Shown here: one piece after another, positions 1 to 5,531 of the stretch
Numbering within the stretch: the first letter of the stretch is position 1
Layout: each line of letters begins with the position of its first letter
Origin: Solirubrobacterales bacterium
GTDB lineage: Bacteria > Actinomycetota > Thermoleophilia > Solirubrobacterales > Solirubrobacteraceae
DNA length: 5,531 nt
Assembly (NCBI GenBank): GCA_027314825.1
Contig: DAHVAB010000185.1
Span: forward strand, 1-5,531
Direction: 5' to 3'
The notes under the pieces: generated by a model
The model's input: only the letters and a program-made list of their open reading frames with translations
Told to the model about the DNA's origin: nothing
Databases searched by the model: none
Translations under genes and position numbers: made by a program

Positions 1-561
1 AAGCCGGACTCCGGCGAGATCCGCTACCGCGGGCGCGACCTGGCCGGCCTCTCGGAGGCTGACACCTCCCGCTACCTGCGCCGCGAGCTCGGCTTCGTCT
101 ATCAGGGCTTCCAGCTGATCCCGCACGTGTCCGCTCTGGAGAACGCCTCGGTGAAGCTGCTCCTCGACGGCGTCTCCCCGCGCAGGGCGCGCGAGCGGGC
201 CAGGCCATGGCTTGCGCGGCTCGGCCTGGAGGGTCGTCTCCAGCACACTCCCGAGCAGCTCTCCGGCGGCGAGCGTCAGCGCCTGGCGATCGCCCGCGCC
301 CTGGTCGCCGAGCCGGCGCTGCTGCTCGCCGACGAGCCGACCGCGAACCTCGACAGCACCCGCAGCCGCGAGACCGTCTCCCTGCTGGCGAAGATCGCCC
401 ACGATCAGGGCACGAGCGTTCTGCTGGTGACCCACGACACCGATGCGGCGCGCCTGGCCGACCGCGACCTCACCCTGCGCGACGGCAGCCTGATCGCGGC
501 CGGCGCCGGGGCGGACGCAGAGGGCGACGCGCGAGCGCAGGCGCACACCGAGGCGATCTGA
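1..561 (+). CDS. ABC transporter ATP-binding protein, LolD/MacB type (5' end missing)
   Basis: This is the ATP-hydrolysing subunit of an ABC transporter that would sit on the cytoplasmic face and power the FtsX-type permease encoded next. The reading frame is open from the first base, so the gene starts upstream. The 186 visible residues begin at 'KPDSGEI', just after where Walker A would lie, so roughly 40-45 N-terminal residues are missing. Visible motifs, numbered from the window edge, are the Q-loop 'GFVYQGFQLIP' (Gln35), signature 'LSGGERQR' (87-94), Walker B 'LLLADEPT' (107-114), D-loop 'ANLDS' (115-119) and H-loop 'VTHD' (His145). All key residues present are intact. The Q-loop context and the following 'ALEN' are typical of the LolD/MacB/FtsE group that pairs with FtsX-fold permeases. 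The alanine-rich tail after 'LRDGSLI' is probably disordered. Its TGA stop shares a base with the permease ATG. A GTG at 127 is internal and is not the start. The substrate cannot be read from this subunit. Confidence 0.95.
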   Translation, partial: KPDSGEIRYRGRDLAGLSEADTSRYLRRELGFVYQGFQLIPHVSALENASVKLLLDGVSPRRARERARPWLARLGLEGRLQHTPEQLSGGERQRLAIARALVAEPALLLADEPTANLDSTRSRETVSLLAKIAHDQGTSVLLVTHDTDAARLADRDLTLRDGSLIAAGAGADAEGDARAQAHTEAI

Positions 562-3104
562 TGCGCCTCTCGGCGCTGCTCTACATGTACAGGAGGCGGC
601 TGCGCCGGCACGGCCTGCAGGAGCTGCTCGCGGCCGTGGGGATCGCGATCGCGGTGGCGCTCGTCTTCGCGGCGCTGCTCTCGGAGTCGAGCATCGAAGC
701 CTCCGCCCGCCGCGTCGTATCCACCGTGACCGGCCCGGCCAGCCTGCAGCTGCGCGCACGCGGCCAGGAAGGCTTCCCGGAAAGATATGTGGGCGCCGTC
801 GAGAGGCTGCCCGGCGTGCGCCAGGCCGCACCCCTGCTGGAGCAGACGGCGACGATCACGGCAGCCGACGGCAGGCATCTGCGCGTCCAGCTGGCCGGAA
901 CCGACCTGCGGCTCGCCGTCTTGGACGGGCTGGCGGAAACGCTGCCGATCGGATCGCTCTCCACGCACGGGATCGGGATCAGCGAAGCCTCCGCGCAGGC
1001 ACTCGCCCTGCGCGGGAAGGCGGGCGCCCACGCGCACATCACGCTGACGCTGCGCGGCCGCTCCTTCCCGTTGCGTCTCACCGCGATCCTCGGCCACGAA
1101 GCGGCCGGCGCGCTCGCCGGAGCCTACGCGGCGGTGATGCCGCTCTCGCACATGCAGAGGCTCGCCGGCCTGCCGGGAGAGGTCTCACGGATCTTCGTGC
1201 AGACCAGGGCCGGCATGCGCGCGAAGGTGGCGGGCGAGCTGCGGGCGCTCACCGGCGGGCGAATCGAAGTCGCGCCCGCCAACGAGGATGTGGCGCTGCT
1301 GGCCCAGGCGCTCGGCCCGAGTCAGCTGGCGAGCGGCCTGTTCGCCGCGATCGGGGCGCTGCTCGGGTTCCTGCTCGCATTCAACGCGATGCTGCTGACC
1401 GTCGCCGAGCGCAGGCGGGCGATCGCCGACCTGCGCGTCTCCGGCGCCCGCCGCTCCACGATCGTCGAGATGGTGCTCTTCGAGGCGCTATGCCTGGCCG
1501 TCCCCGCCTGCCTGGCAGGCCTCGCCGGGGGATACCTGCTCTCCACCGAGATCTTCCACCGCTCGACCCGCTACCTGGCGGAGGCATTCACCCTCTCATC
1601 CGCCACCTCCCTGCAGCCGGCGAGCATCGCGCTGCCGCTGGCCGGCGGCCTGATCGCGACGCTCGCGGCCTCCGCGATCCCGCTGCTCGACCTGCGCCGC
1701 GGCCGCCCGCGCGACGCGATCTACGCGGAGGACGGCGTCCCCGGCGCCGGCCTCGGCACGCCGGCCCGTCGCCGGCTGGCGCTCATCTCCCTCTGCCTGT
1801 TGATCGCGGCGACCGTGCTGTGGCTCGCGATCCCCTCCGCCGCGATCCCGTCCACCGCGCTGATCGCGCTGGCCACGGTGCTCGCCGTTCCCCTCACCTT
1901 CACCGCCGTGCTGGCCGGCGCGGGCGCGCTCGGCGAGCGGCTGCAGCGGCTCTCGATCCTGCCGCTCGCGCTCGCCTCGCTGCGCTCCAGCGCGCTGCGC
2001 TCGCTGGCGCTGGCGGCGACCGGCGCGGTCGCGCTGTTCGGCAGCATCGCGCTCGGCGGCTCCCGGCAGGACCTGCTGGACGGGATCGGCACGTTCGCCA
2101 GAAGCTATGTCGCCGACGCGTCGATCTGGGTATCGAACCCGGGCGACAACCAGGCGGTGCAGAGCTTCGCGCCCGGCGATCTCGCCCGTCGGATCTCGCG
2201 CGTGCCGGGTGTCGTGGGCGTGCGCGCCTTCCAGGGCGGCTTCACCCAGGTGGCCGGCCGCCGGGTCTGGATCATCGCGCGAGCGCCCGCCGCGGAGCGC
2301 CACGTGCTCGAAAGCCAGATCCAGGAAGGAAGCGCCCGTCTTGCGCTCGCGCGCCTGGCCCGCGGCGGCTGGATCGTCGCCTCCGATCAGATCGCCTCCG
2401 CGCAGAACGCCACGCTCGGCGGCACGCTCACCCTGCCCACCCCCACCGGCCGCAGGCGCTACCGGCTGGCCGCAACCACTACGAACCTCGCCTGGCCGCC
2501 GGGCGTCATCTTCATGAGCTCCGCCGAGTACTCCCGCGCCTTTGGCAGCAGCTCCCCCACCGCGCTCGGCGTGCAGCTCTCCCCCGGCGCCCACCCAGCC
2601 GCCGTCCGCCGCGCGATCGAGGCGGCGCTGCCTCCCGGCAGCGGCCTCGAAGTGGCGCTCGGAAGCGCTCGCGCAGCCCGCATCCAGGCGCTCGCAAACG
2701 AAGGGCTCGCCCAGCTGCAGGAGGTCTCCACCATGCTGCTGATCGCAGCGATCGTGGCGATGCTCGCCGCACTCGGCTCCAGCGCCTGGCAGCGGCGCAC
2801 CGGCCTTGCCGGGCTGCGCCTCTTCGGCGCCTCCCGCGTGAGCCTGCATGCGATCCTCGGGATCGAAGCGCTGCTGATGCTCGGCGCCGGCTGCCTGACC
2901 GGCGCGGTGGCCGGCGTCTACGGGCAGGTGGTCATCGACGCGTTCCTGGCCCACGTGACCGGCTTCCCGCTCGCGAGCCCCGCCCCGAGCGCCCGACCGC
3001 TCGTGCTGTTCGCCCTGGTGCTTCTCGCCGCCCTGATCGCCGGCGCGGGGCCCAACTGGCTGGCGGTGCGCGCCCGACCGATCCTCGCCCTGGAGGGCGA
3101 GTAG
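561..3104 (+). CDS. FtsX/MacB-type ABC transporter permease with two FtsX modules
   Basis: This 847-residue membrane protein is the permease partner of the preceding ATPase. A basic N-terminus ('MYRRRLRRHG') leads into a first membrane helix at about 21-41. A large extracytoplasmic MacB_PCD-like domain follows (about 42-255, with 'VERLPGV' at 79-85). Three helices form the first FtsX module (about 258-280, 305-327, 355-376), with the cytoplasmic loop 'ERRRAIADLRVSGARRS' typical of the family. Further helices at about 405-423, 430-455 and 483-500 precede a second extracytoplasmic domain (about 501-720, 'ISRVPGV' at 545-551). The second FtsX module has helices at about 724-742, 765-790 and 812-830. 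This layout is known for large single-chain FtsX-family permeases, which act by mechanotransmission or by lipid, lipoprotein or peptide export. The start is ATG 561, which overlaps the ATPase stop (TGATG) with a weak GAGG at 550-553; the frame is open further upstream but that part lies within the ATPase gene. The substrate is unknown. Helix ends are by eye. Confidence 0.93.
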   Translation: MRLSALLYMYRRRLRRHGLQELLAAVGIAIAVALVFAALLSESSIEASARRVVSTVTGPASLQLRARGQEGFPERYVGAVERLPGVRQAAPLLEQTATITAADGRHLRVQLAGTDLRLAVLDGLAETLPIGSLSTHGIGISEASAQALALRGKAGAHAHITLTLRGRSFPLRLTAILGHEAAGALAGAYAAVMPLSHMQRLAGLPGEVSRIFVQTRAGMRAKVAGELRALTGGRIEVAPANEDVALLAQALGPSQLASGLFAAIGALLGFLLAFNAMLLTVAERRRAIADLRVSGARRSTIVEMVLFEALCLAVPACLAGLAGGYLLSTEIFHRSTRYLAEAFTLSSATSLQPASIALPLAGGLIATLAASAIPLLDLRRGRPRDAIYAEDGVPGAGLGTPARRRLALISLCLLIAATVLWLAIPSAAIPSTALIALATVLAVPLTFTAVLAGAGALGERLQRLSILPLALASLRSSALRSLALAATGAVALFGSIALGGSRQDLLDGIGTFARSYVADASIWVSNPGDNQAVQSFAPGDLARRISRVPGVVGVRAFQGGFTQVAGRRVWIIARAPAAERHVLESQIQEGSARLALARLARGGWIVASDQIASAQNATLGGTLTLPTPTGRRRYRLAATTTNLAWPPGVIFMSSAEYSRAFGSSSPTALGVQLSPGAHPAAVRRAIEAALPPGSGLEVALGSARAARIQALANEGLAQLQEVSTMLLIAAIVAMLAALGSSAWQRRTGLAGLRLFGASRVSLHAILGIEALLMLGAGCLTGAVAGVYGQVVIDAFLAHVTGFPLASPAPSARPLVLFALVLLAALIAGAGPNWLAVRARPILALEGE
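3092..3097 (+). promoter_or_regulatory. Ribosome binding site for the terpene synthase gene, inside the permease gene
   Basis: GGAGGG lies 10 bases before GTG 3108 and is formed by the permease's final Leu-Glu-Gly-Glu codons. It supports the GTG start. Because ribosomes finishing the permease pass directly over it, translation of the two genes is probably coupled. Confidence 0.7.
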
Positions 3105-3107
3105 GCC

Positions 3108-4151
3108 GTGGGAGCGAGCGTCGCGCTCGCCGGCAGCGCGGTGCGCTACCGGCGCACGGTGGCGGCGATCGTGCGCGCGCAGATCGCCCGTTACGAGCAG
3201 GCGGCCGCCACGATCCCCGATCCCGGGATGCATGCGCTCGCGGTCGCCAAGCTCGACTCCGAGCGCTGCAACGCGCAGGCCGCCGCGATGGTGGCGACCC
3301 TGGCGCCCGCCGCGCTGCGCCCCGCCGCGACGCGTGCGATCGTCGCCGTCGAGGTCGCGTTCGACTACCTGGACGGGCTCACCGAGCAGCCGCTCGCAGA
3401 GCCGCTGAGCGAGGGACTCGCGATCTGCGAGCCGTTCGTCGCGGCGCTCAGCGGCGATGCGAGCATCCCCGGCCCAGACCCCTACCTGCGGCTGCTGGCG
3501 CTCGACGCGCAGGCGGCGATCGCCGAGCTTCCCGCCCGCGAGGCGGTCGCGCCCGCTCTGGCGCGCTGCGCCGCCCTGGGCGTGGAGGCTCAGGTGCGGA
3601 TGCATGCGCTGAGTGCGCTCGGCATCGAGCAACTGCGCGATTGGACGCTCGCACAGCGACTGGACGAGCAGCTCGGATGGCGCGAGCAGCTGGCCGCATG
3701 CGCCTGCTCGGTGCTGGCCGTCCACGCCCTGATCGCCGCCGCAGCCGATGCATCCACCACGCCGGAGCTGGCGGAGGCGATCGAGGCCGCCTACCTTCCG
3801 GCCGGCGCGATGATGACCCTGCTGGACGGACTGCTCGACCGCGACGAGGACGCGCGCAGCGGCCGCCTCAGCTACGCCGGCCTCTATGAGGCTCCACAGC
3901 AGCTCGGCGCCGCGCTGGCTCTGACGGCCGGCCTGGCGAGGAGTCGCTGCGCGGGCCTGCCTCACCCCGGCGGGCATGCGAGCGTGCTGGCCGGCGCTGT
4001 CGCATACTGGATCTCGATGCCGGGCGCCGGGCGCAGCCGGGAGGCTGCCGCGGCGATCTCCGGGCTGCGGCGGGAGCTTGGCGCGCTGATCCTGCTGCCG
4101 CTGTTGAGCATGCGCGCCTGGCGCGCACTGCGTTCGCAGCGTCGCCATTGA
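3108..4151 (+). CDS. DUF2600 / YtpB-like terpene synthase
   Basis: This 347-residue, largely helical, soluble protein matches the DUF2600 family. Its characterised member is Bacillus YtpB, tetraprenyl-beta-curcumene synthase, which cyclises a C35 prenyl diphosphate to a sesquarterpene. Family landmarks by eye: 'SERCNAQAAAMVATLAP' (51-67); the acidic 'DYLDGLTEQP' (86-95), corresponding to 'DYLDNLCD' of YtpB; 'WREQLAACACSVLAVHALI' (191-209); and the second acidic block 'LLDGLLDRDEDARSG' (238-252) followed by 'LSYAGLY'. As expected for this family there is no canonical DDxxD motif; the DYLD and DRDED acids are the likely metal and diphosphate ligands (inference). Length agrees with the family, and no signal peptide or clear membrane helix is seen; the hydrophobic stretch near 325-334 is short. 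The GTG start lies three bases after the permease stop with a well-placed ribosome binding site. The exact substrate (C15 to C35) and product cannot be told from sequence, and no prenyltransferase is visible here. Confidence 0.85.
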   Translation: MGASVALAGSAVRYRRTVAAIVRAQIARYEQAAATIPDPGMHALAVAKLDSERCNAQAAAMVATLAPAALRPAATRAIVAVEVAFDYLDGLTEQPLAEPLSEGLAICEPFVAALSGDASIPGPDPYLRLLALDAQAAIAELPAREAVAPALARCAALGVEAQVRMHALSALGIEQLRDWTLAQRLDEQLGWREQLAACACSVLAVHALIAAAADASTTPELAEAIEAAYLPAGAMMTLLDGLLDRDEDARSGRLSYAGLYEAPQQLGAALALTAGLARSRCAGLPHPGGHASVLAGAVAYWISMPGAGRSREAAAAISGLRRELGALILLPLLSMRAWRALRSQRRH

Positions 4152-4166
4152 CTCGCAAGCCGGATT

Positions 4167-4175
4167 GGAGAGGAG
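4167..4175 (+). promoter_or_regulatory. Ribosome binding site that fixes the start at ATG 4180
   Basis: The purine-rich GGAGAGGAG ends 4 bases before ATG 4180, with its first GGAG 9 bases before it. An in-frame TTG at 4165 would lie upstream of and partly over this site, so the ATG is the preferred start. The site lies in the 28-base gap after the terpene synthase gene, the only real intergenic space in the window. No terminator hairpin or convincing promoter is seen in that gap. Confidence 0.75.
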
Positions 4176-4179
4176 CGCA

Positions 4180-4692
4180 ATGCGCAGAACGAGCATCACC
4201 CTGACCGCCCTGATCGCACTGGTCGTGAGCATCGCGAGCGCAGGCTGGGCGGCGCTCGCCGACGCCCGCGGCCGTCCGGCACGCCACGCGGCGCACCGCC
4301 GCGCAGGCCCCGGCGCCCGCACGAGCGCCACCTCGCGCGTCAATGACCATGGCAGCCTCACCTACCATTCCGACACCGCGACGGCGATCATCGACACGGG
4401 CAGGGTGTACGGCACGATCCCCGGGCAGGCACAGGTGCGCTTCGACTACAACGGCAGCCCGTACGTGACCGCCTCCTTCGCGATCTACGCCCGCGGCGGC
4501 ACCCTCTACGGGAAGGCGAGCTGCCGCCTGCGTGATCCGACCAGCCGGACGCCCAGCTTCAGCGGCCGACTCCAGATCACGGGCGGCCGCGGCCGCTATG
4601 CCCACGCCCGCGGCGGCGGGGAGATGTTTGGCGTATTCCACCGGCGCGGGTACGGTCTGATCGTGCACGCGACCGGACAGCTGAGAGACTGA
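4180..4692 (+). CDS. Small secreted beta-rich protein of unknown function
   Basis: I do not recognise this 170-residue protein with certainty. It begins with a likely Sec signal peptide: 'MRR', then a hydrophobic stretch at about 6-26, with possible cleavage after 'ALA' at 25-27 ('ASA' at 19-21 is an alternative). A basic, Ala/Arg/His-rich linker (about 28-53) is followed by a domain of alternating beta-strand-like segments (about 55-170). That domain contains 'GSLTYHS', 'RVYGTIPG', 'SFAIYARGGTLYGKA', 'FSGRLQITGGRGRYAHARG' and a C-terminal 'GYGLIVHATGQL'. The 'ITGGxGRYAxARG' pattern resembles that of small secreted beta-barrel proteins of the allene-oxide-cyclase/dirigent-like type; this is a fold suggestion only. 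One cysteine (Cys115) is seen, so no internal disulfide is expected. It follows the terpene synthase by 28 bases and precedes a second secreted protein by 2 bases, so it may be the fourth gene of the operon or the first of a two-gene secreted-protein unit. Confidence 0.8.
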   Translation: MRRTSITLTALIALVVSIASAGWAALADARGRPARHAAHRRAGPGARTSATSRVNDHGSLTYHSDTATAIIDTGRVYGTIPGQAQVRFDYNGSPYVTASFAIYARGGTLYGKASCRLRDPTSRTPSFSGRLQITGGRGRYAHARGGGEMFGVFHRRGYGLIVHATGQLRD

Positions 4693-4694
4693 GC

Positions 4695-5531
4695 ATGCGC
4701 CCATTGGTGGTGGGGGCGCTGTTCGCGGCGCTCTGGCTGCCGGCGGCCGCGGGCGGCGCGCTCGCGCAGGGCACTGCCACCGGCGCCACGGGCGCAGCGG
4801 GCGCCGCGGTGCCGGGGACACCGGGGACGCCGGGGACGCCGGGGACGCCGGGGACGCCGGGGACGCCGGGGACACTGGGGACGCCGGGGACGCCGGGGAC
4901 GCCGGGACCGCCGCCGACGCAGCTGGCGAGCATCCAGGCGCGCTTCGCCCCCTACCGGCTCGGCTCCTTCACCGCGCTCACGATCGGCTTTCGGATCCGC
5001 GCCGCCGACGGCGGGCTGCCCGCGCCGCTTGCGAGCATCGTCTACCGCTACCCGGCTCAGATCGGCCTGACCAGGACCGAGCTCGGGCTGGCGCCATGTA
5101 AGGAGACGGCGCTCCGGCTGCACGGCCCGAAAGGGTGCCCTGCCGACTCGATCATGGGAGCGGGCAGCGCGCTCGCCCAGTTCCAGGTCAGCCCGCTCGT
5201 CTCCCAGGAGCCGACCACGCTCGCGCTCGTGGCGGCCCCATCCCCCAGTGGATACCTGAACCTGCTGGCCAGCGCGACCGGCCACTATCCGATCGCCGCG
5301 CGAATCGTTCTGCACGCGCTGCTCCTGCCCGGGCAGCTGCAGATCTCGGTGCCCCCGATCCCGGGCATCCCGGAAGGCCCGGACGTGGCCGTCGCGCAGG
5401 TGCTTCTCACGATCGGAGGGCACCTCACCTACCACGAACGCCGCCACGGACGGCAGATCTCCTTCCACCCGAGGGGCGTCTCGGTGCCCCCGCGCTGCCC
5501 GCGCGGCGGCTTTCATTTCAGCGCCACCTTC
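4695..5531 (+). CDS. Secreted protein with Pro-Gly-Thr repeat stalk (3' end missing)
   Basis: The reading frame from ATG 4695 is open to the last base of the window (279 residues, no stop), so the gene is cut by the edge. A signal peptide is evident: hydrophobic residues at about 4-18, then 'GGALA' with predicted cleavage after Ala24. A Gly/Ala/Thr-rich segment (25-39) leads into a tract of Pro-Gly-Thr triplets (40-72, one Leu-Gly-Thr and a final Pro-Gly-Pro), which gives Gly at every third position as in collagen-like sequences. A globular, probably beta-rich domain follows (about 78-279). It carries 'LASIVYRYP', 'LGLAPCKETAL', 'GPKGCPADSIMGAGSALA', 'GGHLTYH' and 'PPRCPRGGF'. Cysteines 135, 148 and 268 may form disulfides. 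I recall similar 'GCPADS...CPRGGF' secreted proteins from Thermoleophilia, of unknown function, where the last motif lies near the C-terminus; if so, only a few dozen residues are missing. The start is 2 bases after the previous stop, with a weak GAGAG at 4683-4687, which suggests coupling. Confidence 0.82.
   Translation, partial: MRPLVVGALFAALWLPAAAGGALAQGTATGATGAAGAAVPGTPGTPGTPGTPGTPGTPGTLGTPGTPGTPGPPPTQLASIQARFAPYRLGSFTALTIGFRIRAADGGLPAPLASIVYRYPAQIGLTRTELGLAPCKETALRLHGPKGCPADSIMGAGSALAQFQVSPLVSQEPTTLALVAAPSPSGYLNLLASATGHYPIAARIVLHALLLPGQLQISVPPIPGIPEGPDVAVAQVLLTIGGHLTYHERRHGRQISFHPRGVSVPPRCPRGGFHFSATF
4812..4910 (+). repeat. Eleven tandem 9-base units (CCGGGGACG) coding for Pro-Gly-Thr
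   Basis: The consensus unit is CCGGGGACG, in phase with the codons. Units 1 and 7 end in ACA, unit 8 begins CTG (Leu), and unit 11 is CCGGGACCG (Pro-Gly-Pro); the other seven are identical. Being 9 bases long, units can be gained or lost by slippage without breaking the frame. Ten GGGG runs, each separated by 5 bases, lie on the coding strand, with an eleventh shortened to GGG. This fits the usual G-quadruplex pattern in both the non-template DNA strand and the mRNA. Glycine is GGG in ten units and GGA in the last, whereas GGC is usual elsewhere in the window, which fits recent expansion from one unit. Confidence 0.95.

Noticed and set aside
207..560. Upstream in-frame extension of the permease
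   Set aside because: The extension is Arg/Pro-rich, lies wholly within the ATPase gene in another frame, and precedes a good ATG at 561 that opens a normal permease N-terminus.
591..596. AGGAGG resembling a strong ribosome binding site near the permease start
   Set aside because: It is two Arg AGG codons in the basic N-terminus, with no ATG or GTG start at proper spacing downstream. A pausing role is possible but unsupported.
1490..3889. A 799-codon open frame on the plus strand, offset from the real genes
   Set aside because: Its translation is Arg/Pro/Ala-rich without domains and spans two well-supported genes, so it is a GC-bias shadow.
4165..4179. TTG 4165 as an alternative start for the small secreted protein
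   Set aside because: It would lie upstream of and overlap the clear ribosome binding site. ATG 4180 is correctly spaced and gives a standard signal peptide start.
1596..4361. A 921-codon open frame on the minus strand across the permease and terpene synthase genes
   Set aside because: Its translation is low-complexity Arg/Gly/Ala/Gln/Glu with no recognisable motif. Long antisense frames are expected opposite GC-rich genes whose third positions are nearly all G or C.
4583..4596. A 14-base perfect palindrome, GCGGCCGCGGCCGC
   Set aside because: It encodes Gly-Gly-Arg-Gly-Arg within the conserved-looking core of a secreted protein and is made only of G and C, so it is best explained by codon choice. 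It lacks a T-run and is not a terminator.
4577..4933. Minus-strand open frame with a Pro-Gly-Val repeat, elastin-like in appearance
   Set aside because: It is the reverse complement of the Pro-Gly-Thr coding repeat. The plus-strand frame has a signal peptide and a long non-repetitive domain, while the minus-strand frame becomes Arg/Ala-rich.

Overview
The window is a compact, very GC-rich stretch (about 70% G+C by eye). It carries five genes, all on the + strand, packed with 1-base overlaps or gaps of 2 to 28 bases. Third codon positions are almost always G or C. Together with the protein families seen, this points to a high-GC actinobacterium. The last gene's secreted domain (a 'GCPADS' motif and a late 'CPRGGF' motif) resembles proteins I associate with Thermoleophilia/Solirubrobacterales. 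That placement is an inference from memory, not a search result.

Layout: (1) 1-561, the 3' part of an ABC-transporter ATPase of the LolD/MacB type, with its Walker A region upstream of the window. (2) 561-3104, a large FtsX/MacB-type permease with two FtsX modules, whose start codon overlaps the ATPase stop by one base. (3) 3108-4151, a DUF2600-family (YtpB-like) terpene synthase, started by GTG three bases after the permease stop, with its ribosome binding site inside the permease's last codons. (4) 4180-4692, a small secreted beta-rich protein of unknown function. (5) 4695 to the window end, a second secreted protein, cut by the window edge. After its signal peptide it has a Pro-Gly-Thr repeat tract encoded by eleven 9-base units.

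The first three genes look like one translationally coupled operon: an FtsX-type transporter plus a terpene cyclase. The simplest reading is that the cyclase product, or a lipid derived from it, is handled by the transporter, but nothing in the sequence proves this. The two secreted-protein genes follow with no visible terminator and could be on the same transcript.

No RNA genes, insertion sequences, CRISPR arrays, attachment sites, convincing promoters or terminators were seen. No non-coding stretch exceeds 28 bases. The features most worth a second look are the transporter/terpene-synthase coupling and the 9-base repeat, whose evenly spaced GGGG runs give strong G-quadruplex potential.
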